The notes under the pieces: generated by a model
Told to the model about the DNA's origin: nothing
Database searches by the model: none
Seen by the model: the letters and a program-made list of their open reading frames with translations, nothing else
NCBI GenBank assembly: GCA_021813085.1
Contig: JAKAMA010000110.1
Coordinates: 1-7,518, forward strand
Source of the DNA: Chloroflexota bacterium
GTDB taxonomy: Bacteria > Chloroflexota > Dehalococcoidia > DSTF01 > JACRBR01
Length of the DNA: 7,518 nt
Reading direction: 5' to 3'
Shown: positions 1-5,639 of the stretch, in pieces
Position numbering within the stretch: position 1 is the first letter of the stretch
How the letters are laid out: the number at the start of each line of letters is the position of its first letter
Made by a program: the position numbers and the translations under genes

Positions 1-1623
1 CAGCTCCGCATCGTCGCGGCGCACGTGTGATGCGTCGAGGCGCGCGGTCAGCGCGGGGATCTGCTCCAGCGTGTCCTCGAAGCCGCCGGGGCGCACGCGC
101 TGCATCGGCCAGTCGTTGTTGAGTGGCAGGAAGCAGAGCTGATGGAGCAGCGAGCCGTTGCGCGACTGCGCGCCGTTGACCTGGTACATGTTGCCGAGGT
201 CGAACGCCACCCGGCCGGTGACGCCGCCGGGGTCGTCGAAGGCGTGCAGGCTAAGTGCGGCGGCGATGTCCATCTCCGCGCTGGCGCCGGGCGACCAGCT
301 CATCGCCGCGCCGTAGAGGAAGCCGAGCCACGGGACGGGCGACGGCTGCGTGTGGCCGTTGTCGCCCCACTCCGTGTTCAGCAGCCCCGCCGCCCGATGC
401 CGCAGGCCGCTGGTGGCGGCGTTGCGGATGTTGGCGACGGTGTTGTCGGTGCGGCCGATGAACGAGTTCCAGCCGCCGACGCCAGGGCAGACGTAGAACG
501 GCAGCCCGGCCTTCGCGTAGGCTTTGCCGTCCGTGTCGAACGGGTGGTCGTGCTCGTACCCCCATTCGAGCACGGTGGCGTCGTGCGGCACCTCGCCGAT
601 CAGCTCCGGGTGCTGCGTGACGATGTCACCCCAGAACATCATCCGGCGTCCGTACTTCTCGCAGAGTGCGTGGACCTTCAGCAGGAACTCGAGGTAGACG
701 CGCCCGGCGCCGCGCTGCGCGACCGCCTCGCGGCTCTTGCCGAGGCCGAGGTCAAACGTCTCGTCGCAGCCGACGTTGAACAGCGTGCCGCGGAAGTGCG
801 GCAGCAGCTCCGCGTACAGCCCGTCGATGAGGTCGAGCGACCCAGGGTCCTGCGGGTCGAGCGTGAACGGCGGCAGGCGCCCCCACGGCAGCCTGGCGCC
901 GCGCGGCGACTCCGCGAGCGCGTTGTACGGCTTCTTCTCCAGCCAGCGGGCCATGTGGCCGAAGCTGTTCTGGTTGGGCACGAGCTCGATGTGCCGCTCG
1001 CGGCAGAACGCGTCGAGCGCGAGGATCTCCTCGCCGGTGAACGGCGAGGCGTCCTTCCACACCGCGCGGTGGCGCTCGTACGCGAAGGTGTGCTCCATGT
1101 AGAGCTGGAACTGGTTCACCTTCCAACCCGCCAGCATATCGACGAGCGCGTAGGTGGACGCCATTGTCGGCACCTTGTCGCGGCTGATGTCCAGCATGAC
1201 ACCGCGGTGCGGGAAGTCGGGCCAGTCCTCGATGTGCAGCCGCGGCAGCCGCCTGCCGAACCGCCGCACGAGCTGCGTCAGCGTCGCGAAGGCGTAGAAC
1301 ATGCCGGCGGCGTCGTGCGCGACGATCGACACGCGCTCGTCGCCGACGGTGAGGTGGTAGCTCTCGCGCTTCGGCGTCGCGTTCCGGTCGATGACGGCGA
1401 CGGCGCCCTCGCGCTCCGCGACGCCCGAGGCGGCGCGGATCTCCCAGCTCCGGCCGGCGTAGCGTCCGAGCGCCCGCTGGAGCGCCCGGGCGCCGTGCAT
1501 ACCGTGCGCGATCGCTTCCGGTGCGAGGATGATCGTGCGCCGGTCGGCGAGCGGCAGCCAACCGCCGAGCCGCGTGAGGCGCTGCGGCACCGGGGCGAGG
1601 AGCAGGTCGGTCCGCTGTGGCAT
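1..1623 (-). CDS. Family 20 glycoside hydrolase (beta-N-acetylhexosaminidase-like), C-terminus cut by window edge
   Basis: Reading from ATG at 1623 the frame stays open for 541 codons to base 1, so the C-terminus is missing. Residues about 5-130 look like the alpha/beta domain that precedes the barrel in GH20 enzymes. The barrel begins near RGVMLDISR (D145). The acid-base motif is NVGCDET, with the Asp-Glu pair at D287-E288, as in GH20 enzymes that use the substrate N-acetyl group as nucleophile. NQNSFGHM (217-224), W354 in LEWGYEHD and W419 in NTEWGDNG fit further active-site loops. The family removes terminal GlcNAc or GalNAc from glycans; the exact substrate cannot be read here. No signal peptide is visible, so a cytoplasmic role on imported oligosaccharides is inferred. 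There is no Shine-Dalgarno near the ATG, but a TAGGAT box sits 9 bases upstream, suggesting a leaderless mRNA. It diverges from the phosphofructokinase gene. Confidence 0.92.
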   Translation of the reverse strand, partial: MPQRTDLLLAPVPQRLTRLGGWLPLADRRTIILAPEAIAHGMHGARALQRALGRYAGRSWEIRAASGVAEREGAVAVIDRNATPKRESYHLTVGDERVSIVAHDAAGMFYAFATLTQLVRRFGRRLPRLHIEDWPDFPHRGVMLDISRDKVPTMASTYALVDMLAGWKVNQFQLYMEHTFAYERHRAVWKDASPFTGEEILALDAFCRERHIELVPNQNSFGHMARWLEKKPYNALAESPRGARLPWGRLPPFTLDPQDPGSLDLIDGLYAELLPHFRGTLFNVGCDETFDLGLGKSREAVAQRGAGRVYLEFLLKVHALCEKYGRRMMFWGDIVTQHPELIGEVPHDATVLEWGYEHDHPFDTDGKAYAKAGLPFYVCPGVGGWNSFIGRTDNTVANIRNAATSGLRHRAAGLLNTEWGDNGHTQPSPVPWLGFLYGAAMSWSPGASAEMDIAAALSLHAFDDPGGVTGRVAFDLGNMYQVNGAQSRNGSLLHQLCFLPLNNDWPMQRVRPGGFEDTLEQIPALTARLDASHVRRDDAEL

Positions 1624-1632
1624 GGCCCGCTG

Positions 1633-1638
1633 ATCCTA
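1633..1638 (-). promoter_or_regulatory. Candidate -10 box (TAGGAT) of the GH20 gene, leaderless geometry
   Basis: On the minus strand TAGGAT fits TANNNT and is followed by exactly 9 bases and then the ATG. Transcription would start at or within a few bases of the start codon. No convincing -35 hexamer is seen 17 bases further upstream (TGGCGG). The same TANNNT-N9-start arrangement occurs at the MarR gene. Confidence 0.45.
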
Positions 1639-1742
1639 CGCGGCCCCTCTTGCTGCCGCCAGCGACGTGCGGTGGAACCCCGATTGCGCGCGGCCCGCCG
1701 GCGATGCCATATGCTGTAGGCGAGACGGCCTGGCGAAGGATC

Positions 1743-1747
1743 GGAGG
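1743..1747 (+). promoter_or_regulatory. Shine-Dalgarno GGAGG deciding the phosphofructokinase start
   Basis: GGAGG lies 7 bases before GTG at 1755. This supports GTG 1755 over upstream in-frame ATGs at 1617 and 1704, which lack a binding site and would add a tail that does not belong to the family. A possible -10 box TATGCT is at 1710-1715, without a well-placed -35. Confidence 0.8.
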
Positions 1748-1754
1748 TGCCGGC

Positions 1755-2825
1755 GTGCGCATCGGAGTGCTGACGGGGGGCGGCGATTGCCCCGGGTTGA
1801 ATGCGGCGATCCGCGCGATCGCGCATCGCGCGTGGATGCTGGGGGACGAGGTACACGGCTTCCGTGAGGGCTGGGCCGGCCTGCTCGGCGAAGGCGACTC
1901 GCTGCCCCTCACGCAGGACGAGATCGCCGGCATCCTGCATCTCGGCGGCACGATCCTCGGCTCGTCGCGCACGAACCCGGCGCGCAGCGAGGCGGAGATG
2001 CGGCAGGTCGAAGAGAACCTGGCGCGACGCGGCATCGAAGGGCTCGTGACGATCGGCGGCGACGACACGCTCAGCGTCTCGGCGAAGCTGTCCGCGCGCG
2101 GCTTCGCGGTCGTCGGCGTGCCGAAGACGATCGACAACGACGTCCCGCATACCGACTACTGCATCGGCTTCGACACCGCCACCGACATCGTCGGCGAGGC
2201 GCTCGACCGCTTGCACACGACGGCGGAATCGCACCGCCGGGTGATGGTGGTCGAGGTGATGGGGCGCGATGCCGGCTGGCTCGCGGTGGTGGGGGGCGTC
2301 GGCGGCGGCGCCGACCTGATCATCATCCCCGAGGAGCCGATGAGCATCGAGCGGGTGGTGCACCACGTGCAGCACCGGATGGAGACGCGCCAGTTCAGCA
2401 TCGTCGTCGTCGCGGAGGGCGCGCGCGTCGAGGGCATCGAGTCGCAGAGCTCGAGCGCGGTGGACCAGTTCGGCCACGCGCTGCTCGCGACGCGGGGCAT
2501 CGGCACGCGGATCGCGGAGGAGATCGAGCGGCGCACGGGCGTCGAGGCGCGCGTCACGGTGCTCGGCCACGTGCAGCGCGGCGGCTCGCCTTCGATGTTC
2601 GACCGGGTGATGGCAACGCGGATGGGCGTGGCGGCGGTGGACTACCTGCACGAAGGCCGCACCGGCGTGATGACCGCCAGCCAGGGGCTGGAGATTGTCC
2701 CCGTCCCCTTCAGCGATGTGACGGGCCGCAACCGCACCGTCGACCGGCGCTTCTCCCGGCTGGTGTTCGAGTTCAACGCGGCCGAAGAGGCCGAGTCGTC
2801 GCAGCCGCACCGGCACGCTGGATGA
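1755..2825 (+). CDS. pfp: 6-phosphofructokinase, predicted pyrophosphate-dependent type
   Basis: This is a 356-residue PfkA-superfamily enzyme that phosphorylates fructose 6-phosphate to fructose 1,6-bisphosphate in glycolysis. The start is GTG 1755, giving VRIGVLTGGGDCPGLNAAIRA, which begins exactly where the family begins. Motifs in order: GGDCPG loop (9-14), GGDDT (101-105), PKTIDND (123-129) with the expected catalytic base D127, MGRDAG (169-174), and GHVQRGGSP (271-279). Numbering runs parallel to the E. coli enzyme through these sites. Family knowledge: Asp at 104 in place of Gly and Lys at 124 in place of Gly mark PPi-dependent enzymes, because they block ATP binding and contact PPi. 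Both are present, so PPi use (and a reversible, gluconeogenic-capable reaction) is predicted rather than shown. The last 14 or so residues (AAEEAESSQPHRHAG) are a low-complexity tail. The gene is intact and followed by a gene-free region. The symbol pfp rests on the donor prediction. Confidence 0.96.
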   Translation: MRIGVLTGGGDCPGLNAAIRAIAHRAWMLGDEVHGFREGWAGLLGEGDSLPLTQDEIAGILHLGGTILGSSRTNPARSEAEMRQVEENLARRGIEGLVTIGGDDTLSVSAKLSARGFAVVGVPKTIDNDVPHTDYCIGFDTATDIVGEALDRLHTTAESHRRVMVVEVMGRDAGWLAVVGGVGGGADLIIIPEEPMSIERVVHHVQHRMETRQFSIVVVAEGARVEGIESQSSSAVDQFGHALLATRGIGTRIAEEIERRTGVEARVTVLGHVQRGGSPSMFDRVMATRMGVAAVDYLHEGRTGVMTASQGLEIVPVPFSDVTGRNRTVDRRFSRLVFEFNAAEEAESSQPHRHAG

Positions 2826-2852
2826 TGGAGGGTGGACGGTGGAGGGTGGAGG
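2825..2852. repeat. Heptanucleotide tandem repeat, four copies of (A/G)TGGA(G/C)G
   Basis: Four contiguous 7-base units (ATGGAGG, GTGGACG, GTGGAGG, GTGGAGG) begin at the last base of the phosphofructokinase stop codon. They resemble bacterial short tandem heptamer repeats. A second, unrelated heptamer array lies at 5566-5628. Confidence 0.8.
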
Positions 2853-3174
2853 CACGCGGTGGCACTTCGGGATACGTGGCGCTGTAGCGCGCCGGTCCTG
2901 CTTCGCCGGGGGCACAGCCGAGGGCGGCTGTGCTCCACGCCGACAGGCCCGTCCGGGCTCCGCGTCGCGTTCACTCAACGCTGACTGACCGGGAAGCGCT
3001 ACCCTCGTGCCTCTCCAACTTGATGTGTGGTCGTCCGCTGCGTGGGATCGGCCGCCCAGCCGGGTTCTACCTGCGCTCCGGTTCCCTTAGGCGCGCTGCG
3101 ACAACGGAACGCCAGCGTTTCCCGATACAGCGCGCAGCCCGGCGGCCGCAACAATCGCGGCGAGGAGTCGGGGG
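2826..3174. other. Gene-free region between pfp and the pseudopilin-like gene
   Basis: This stretch holds the heptamer repeat at 2825-2852, the hairpin at 2912-2933 and the Shine-Dalgarno of the next gene at 3162-3167. A smaller stem (GCCC/GGGC, 2947-2958) is also present. A TTGATG at 3020-3025 could be a -35 element but has no acceptable -10 partner. Open frames crossing it (for example 2930-3178, plus) are Arg-rich and have no supporting features, so no gene is called. Confidence 0.6.
2912..2933 (+). terminator. Perfect 8-bp hairpin, possible terminator or palindromic repeat
   Basis: GCACAGCC pairs with GGCTGTGC across a 6-base loop. It sits 87 bases after the phosphofructokinase stop and is not followed by a T run, so a classical intrinsic terminator is doubtful. 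It may instead be a dispersed intergenic palindrome. Confidence 0.4.
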
Positions 3175-3885
3175 ATGACGTCGACGTCGCGGAGACTCGC
3201 CGCCCAGGTCGCGCTCGGCGCGGCGTTCGCGACCGCGCTCGCGTGGAAGGCGGCGCGCGCGCAACGCCGGCCCGAGCGCTCGCCGCTCCAGCCGGGCGCC
3301 GCCGCCGCCATCGCCAGCCGCGCATCCCGGCGCACAGCGCCCGGCCGGCGATGGCTGGCGGAGATGCCGCGCGCCCGGGCGCTGGCGCTCGTCGCCGGGG
3401 TCGCGTCGCTTGCGGTCGCCGTGGCGGTCGTGGCCGTACTGGCCACGCGATCCGGCGGCTCGAACGCGGCCCCGCCCGCCGCCGTCGCGTCCACACCCGT
3501 GGCGACGCCAAGCCCGCAGCCCGCGCCGACGCCGACGCTCGCCGATACGCTGCTCGACGCGCGGCGCGAGCTGGACCTCGCGAGCGTGCGCGACGCGCTG
3601 AACGCATACGCCGTGTTCTTCGGCACGTATCCGTCGACGGGCGGTGTGCTCCGCACGCTCTGCGCACAGCCAACGGACGTCGGCTGCACGCTGCGGAAGT
3701 ACGCGGCCACGCTGCCGACGAATGACGGCACGTTTCCGTACTGGTACGCGTCCGACGGCCAGTCGTTCACGCTCCTCGCGCGCGTGCAGGCCGCGCCCGC
3801 GACGGGCGCCTGCCCCGGCGGCCTGCCGGCGCCGCTCGCGCGGGAGCCGGTCTACTGCGTGCGCGGGACCCTCTCCGCGCGCTGA
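3175..3885 (+). CDS. Membrane-anchored protein with pseudopilin-like extracytoplasmic domain
   Basis: This 236-residue protein starts at ATG 3175, with GAGGAG at 3162-3167 and a 7-base gap. A basic cytoplasmic part (27-68) leads into a strong membrane helix (69-90); a weaker hydrophobic stretch at 8-26 could be a second helix or amphipathic. A Pro/Ala/Thr/Ser-rich linker follows (about 99-121), then a small outer domain (about 122-236). That domain contains LDLASVRDALNAYAVFFGTYPST and, later, a Phe-Pro-Tyr-Trp-Tyr segment (187-191) and SDGQSFTLLARV. This order resembles the globular part of GspG/type IV pseudopilins (helix, YPT, then Y-x-S-x-G-x-x-Y-x-L). It lacks the N-terminal prepilin cleavage motif, so it is not a canonical pilin. 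Four cysteines (163, 171, 213, 228) could form two disulfides outside the cell. An internal ATG at 3364 would give a single-helix form, but codon use upstream of it looks coding and its ribosome site is poor. Specific function is unknown. Confidence 0.82.
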   Translation: MTSTSRRLAAQVALGAAFATALAWKAARAQRRPERSPLQPGAAAAIASRASRRTAPGRRWLAEMPRARALALVAGVASLAVAVAVVAVLATRSGGSNAAPPAAVASTPVATPSPQPAPTPTLADTLLDARRELDLASVRDALNAYAVFFGTYPSTGGVLRTLCAQPTDVGCTLRKYAATLPTNDGTFPYWYASDGQSFTLLARVQAAPATGACPGGLPAPLAREPVYCVRGTLSAR

Positions 3886-3924
3886 CGCGGCCTGGCCAGC
3901 GGGCAGCCGACATCAAACATTACC

Positions 3925-3936
3925 TTGTTCCAACAA
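3925..3936. promoter_or_regulatory. Palindrome TTGTT-CC-AACAA, candidate MarR operator
   Basis: Perfect 5-base arms flank a 2-base centre. The palindrome covers the place where a -35 hexamer would lie for the -10 box at 3951-3956 (3928-3933 with a 17-base spacer). MarR-family proteins commonly bind short palindromes over their own promoters and repress, so autoregulation is a reasonable inference. No second copy was noticed in the window. Confidence 0.5.
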
Positions 3937-3950
3937 CGCCCCGGATCCGC

Positions 3951-3956
3951 TATCAT
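3951..3956 (+). promoter_or_regulatory. Candidate -10 box (TATCAT) of the MarR gene, leaderless
   Basis: TATCAT is a close match to TATAAT and ends 9 bases before GTG 3966. Transcription would start at about 3963-3966, leaving almost no leader. The absence of any purine-rich ribosome binding site before the GTG agrees with this. The surrounding 3910-3960 is locally AT-rich compared with both flanking genes. Confidence 0.55.
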
Positions 3957-3965
3957 ACTGCCGTC

Positions 3966-4415
3966 GTGACGCGATACGGGGATCACGGGGGCCCGGCCAC
4001 TGCCATCGGCGATGCGGATTACCGCTCGCTCGCGGAGTTCCGCGCCCGCATCCGGCGCTTCGTCCACTTCAGCGAGGACCTTGCGCGCCGCTCCGGAGTC
4101 GAGCCGGCACAGTATCAGCTCATGCTCGCCGTCAAGGGCGCACCGGGTGACCATCCCCCCACCATCACCTACCTGTGCGACGTCCTCCAGGTCCGCCACC
4201 ACAGCGCCGTCGAGCTCGTCAACCGCACCGAGGCCCGCGGCCTCGTGGCGCGCTTCCGCGAGGCGCCGGACCGCCGCCTCGTCTTCATCCGCCTGACCGC
4301 GGAAGGCGAGCGCGCGCTCGCCGCTCTCGCCGCCCACCACCTCGCCGAGATCCAGACCGCCGGCCCGGCGCTCGTGCGCGCGCTCGAATCCATCCTCCAT
4401 CACCACAGCGTGTAA
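3966..4415 (+). CDS. MarR-family winged helix-turn-helix transcriptional regulator
   Basis: This 149-residue protein has the usual MarR length. Residues 20-45 form the first dimerisation helix. The winged HTH spans about 47-115: helices around QYQLMLAVKG (50-59), ITYLCDVLQV (67-76) and the recognition helix HHSAVELVNRTEARGLV (78-94). The wing ends in the family signature DRRLVFIRLTAEGERAL (102-118). The C-terminal helix (119-146) completes the dimer interface. MarR proteins are dimeric repressors or activators, often responding to small aromatic ligands, oxidants or drugs; no ligand can be named here, and Cys71 is the only cysteine. The GTG start is chosen because the family begins soon after and a -10 box lies just upstream. 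It stands alone with its own promoter and ends before strong hairpins. Its target beyond itself is unknown; the convergent capsid cassette is the nearest neighbour but shares no promoter with it. Confidence 0.93.
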   Translation: MTRYGDHGGPATAIGDADYRSLAEFRARIRRFVHFSEDLARRSGVEPAQYQLMLAVKGAPGDHPPTITYLCDVLQVRHHSAVELVNRTEARGLVARFREAPDRRLVFIRLTAEGERALAALAAHHLAEIQTAGPALVRALESILHHHSV

Positions 4416-4486
4416 GCGACGCGACGATGCGGCATCCGGAACGCCGCCGCACGCAGGAATGCCGCGCCACGCAGTGCAACCGCGCC

Positions 4487-4521
4487 CGCTTCCTCGCTTC
4501 CTGAGCGGACGCGAGGAAGCG
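4487..4521. terminator. Perfect 11-bp hairpin, alternative to the next one
   Basis: CGCTTCCTCGC (4487-4497) pairs with GCGAGGAAGCG (4511-4521) across a 13-base loop. Its right arm overlaps the left arm of the hairpin at 4515-4547, so only one of the two can form in a given RNA. It lies between the convergent MarR and capsid genes. Confidence 0.6.
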
Positions 4522-4547
4522 CTGCCCGCGCCATGGGCAGCGCTTCC
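4515..4547. terminator. Perfect 13-bp hairpin between convergent genes, probable bidirectional terminator
   Basis: GGAAGCGCTGCCC (4515-4527) pairs with GGGCAGCGCTTCC (4535-4547) across a 7-base loop. It is 99 bases past the MarR stop and about 30 bases past the capsid stop on the other strand, a typical place for shared termination. Neither side has a long T run, so termination efficiency is uncertain. Confidence 0.68.
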
Positions 4548-4569
4548 CCCTGCGTACCGCTCCGAACCG

Positions 4570-4586
4570 GCGGCCGCTACGGCCGC
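4570..4586 (-). other. Hairpin holding the capsid stop codon in its loop
   Basis: GCGGCCG (4570-4576) pairs with CGGCCGC (4580-4586), and the 3-base loop 4577-4579 is the TAG stop of the capsid gene read on the minus strand. It may add to 3' end protection or termination, but GC-rich stems this short also arise by chance here. Confidence 0.4.
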
Positions 4587-5464
4587 ACGCCCGTCAGCTT
4601 CGCCACCTTCAGCGTGTTGAAGAGCGCCGTGCTGACGTACCACTTCACCCGCGTCCGCGTCGCGTCCTTCGTCTCCAGGCTGCCGATCGTCTCCACCTGC
4701 AGCCCGCCCGGCGACGTCAGCCCCGCCAGCGCGCCCTCGCCGAACTGCATCGCGTACACCGTCGAGCAGTCCGCGCTCGTGCCGACCGTCTTCGCGTCCG
4801 AGATGTAGTCCGAGACGCCGACCGGGATGCCGTCGTAGAACTGCACCATCTGCCCGAAGTCATTCCGGTCCGTCTGCAGGAAGCTCCCCGCCGTCCGCGC
4901 GAGGTTGTTCAGCGAGCGGCGCGTGCGCTTGCTCATCAACAGCAGGTCAGGCGTACCGCCCTTCACCAGGTCGATCAGCTCGTCGAGCTTCGCCAGCGTC
5001 AGCGTCGCGCCGTTCACGCCCATCGACGACGCCTGCCCGCCCGTCGTCAGCTTGTCGATGCCGTCGAACGACTTCACGTCGACCGCCGTATCGCCGTTGA
5101 CGAACGTGTCCTCGAACTTCTGCTGCACGGCCTTCGCCTTCAGCCGGATCACGGCCGACTGCAGGTCCTGGACGTTGCTCCGCGTCGTCAGCAGGTAGTT
5201 GTCGATGTCCGCGTCGCCGCCGACGATCGTCAGGCTCGCCGTGATCTGGGCGAACGTCGGCGTGCTCTCCGTCCACGTGTCCCCCACCTGGAAGAATGCC
5301 GCTGTCGCCGCCGCGTTCTCGCGGTTGTACGTCAGCCCGTTGCCCGTGATCTCGATGAACGGCAGCGCCTGCAGGATCGGCGAGTCCTGGATCACCGTCT
5401 CGATCACGCCCTGCAGCACGATGTCGTTCGAAAGCTTGGCCGCCTCGGCCAGTGTCAGTGCCAT
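4577..5464 (-). CDS. HK97-fold-type phage major capsid protein
   Basis: This 295-residue protein builds icosahedral phage-type shells. It opens with MALTLAEAAKLSNDIVLQGVI and continues FIEITGNGLTYNREN (37-50), then the GDTWTESTPTFAQI segment (61-74), which I recognise as typical of a siphovirus-type major capsid family. Expected layout: N-arm about 1-35, extended loop about 40-75, spine helix about 95-120 (SNVQDLQSAVIRLKAKAVQQKFEDTF), A-domain about 155-260 including LLLMSKRTRRSL (174-185), and a final beta stretch KDATRTRVKWYVSTALFN. There is no N-terminal delta (scaffold) domain, so a separate scaffold is expected, and the upstream gene fits. The start is supported by GAGGAG at 5473-5478, 8 bases before the ATG. 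Codon use is fully GC-adapted, the frame is intact, and no portal, protease or terminase lies nearby. Encapsulins share the fold, but this sequence looks phage-like rather than encapsulin-like. Confidence 0.94.
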   Translation of the reverse strand: MALTLAEAAKLSNDIVLQGVIETVIQDSPILQALPFIEITGNGLTYNRENAAATAAFFQVGDTWTESTPTFAQITASLTIVGGDADIDNYLLTTRSNVQDLQSAVIRLKAKAVQQKFEDTFVNGDTAVDVKSFDGIDKLTTGGQASSMGVNGATLTLAKLDELIDLVKGGTPDLLLMSKRTRRSLNNLARTAGSFLQTDRNDFGQMVQFYDGIPVGVSDYISDAKTVGTSADCSTVYAMQFGEGALAGLTSPGGLQVETIGSLETKDATRTRVKWYVSTALFNTLKVAKLTGVRP

Positions 5465-5499
5465 CTGCGCGTCTCCTCGTTGCTCGTGCCCTCGTGGCG

Positions 5500-5573
5500 G
5501 GGTACCGGGGATCCGTCGACGGCTCCCGGGCGCGCTCCGCGATGCCCGCGTCCTGTCTCTGGCCCCGGTACCC
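5500..5573. repeat. 11-bp perfect inverted repeat, 52-base gap
   Basis: GGGTACCGGGG (5500-5510) is the exact reverse complement of CCCCGGTACCC (5563-5573). The palindrome CCGTCGACGG lies inside the gap and could form a nested stem. In the RNA this could place a structure between the scaffold stop and the capsid ribosome binding site. Confidence 0.65.
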
Positions 5574-5628
5574 GATCCCTGGTTCTCGGTTCCCGGTTCC
5601 TGGTCCTAGGTTCTCGGTTTTCGGTCCT
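5566..5628. repeat. Heptanucleotide tandem repeat, about nine units, consensus CGGTTCY
   Basis: Nine consecutive 7-base units in perfect register match the consensus with 0-3 changes each. The clearest is CGGTTCC, present twice at 5587-5600; the units at 5566-5579 (CGGTACC, CGATCCC) are the more degenerate. It lies entirely between the two genes and ends 11 bases beyond the scaffold-like stop codon. Confidence 0.85.
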
Positions 5629-5639
5629 GCGCCGCGCCA

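Larger units (their letters stand above)
5465..5639. other. Spacer between scaffold-like and capsid genes, rich in repeats
   Basis: These 175 bases separate two same-strand genes. They hold the capsid ribosome binding site (5473-5478), an 11-base inverted repeat (5500-5510 with 5563-5573), a palindrome CCGTCGACGG (5513-5522) and the heptamer array at 5566-5628. No credible reading frame is present. Such a long, structured spacer is unusual inside a two-gene phage-type operon. Confidence 0.7.

Noticed and set aside
142..1719. Long plus-strand open frame (525 codons) opposite the GH20 gene
   Set aside because: Its product is Arg/Val/Ala/Asp-rich with no recognisable motif. It lies antisense to a gene with clear GH20 catalytic motifs and exists because GC-rich codons leave few stops.
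752..2978. Long minus-strand open frames opposite the phosphofructokinase gene
   Set aside because: They are antisense or off-frame readings of pfp and GH20; low-complexity Arg/Ala-rich products and no ribosome binding sites.
2930..3178. Small plus-strand frame (82 codons) in the gene-free region
   Set aside because: No ribosome binding site, Arg-rich product, and it overlaps the start of the better supported gene at 3175.
3027..3770. Alternative frames on both strands over the pseudopilin-like gene
   Set aside because: Only the 3175 frame gives a membrane helix, linker and a domain with recognisable order, plus a ribosome binding site at the right distance.
5501..5520. Run of restriction-like palindromes (GGTACC, GGATCC, GTCGAC) resembling a cloning polylinker
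   Set aside because: The order is similar to a vector polylinker, but the spacing differs and both flanks continue as normal chromosomal sequence. GGTACC also recurs inside the heptamer array, so local repeat structure explains it.
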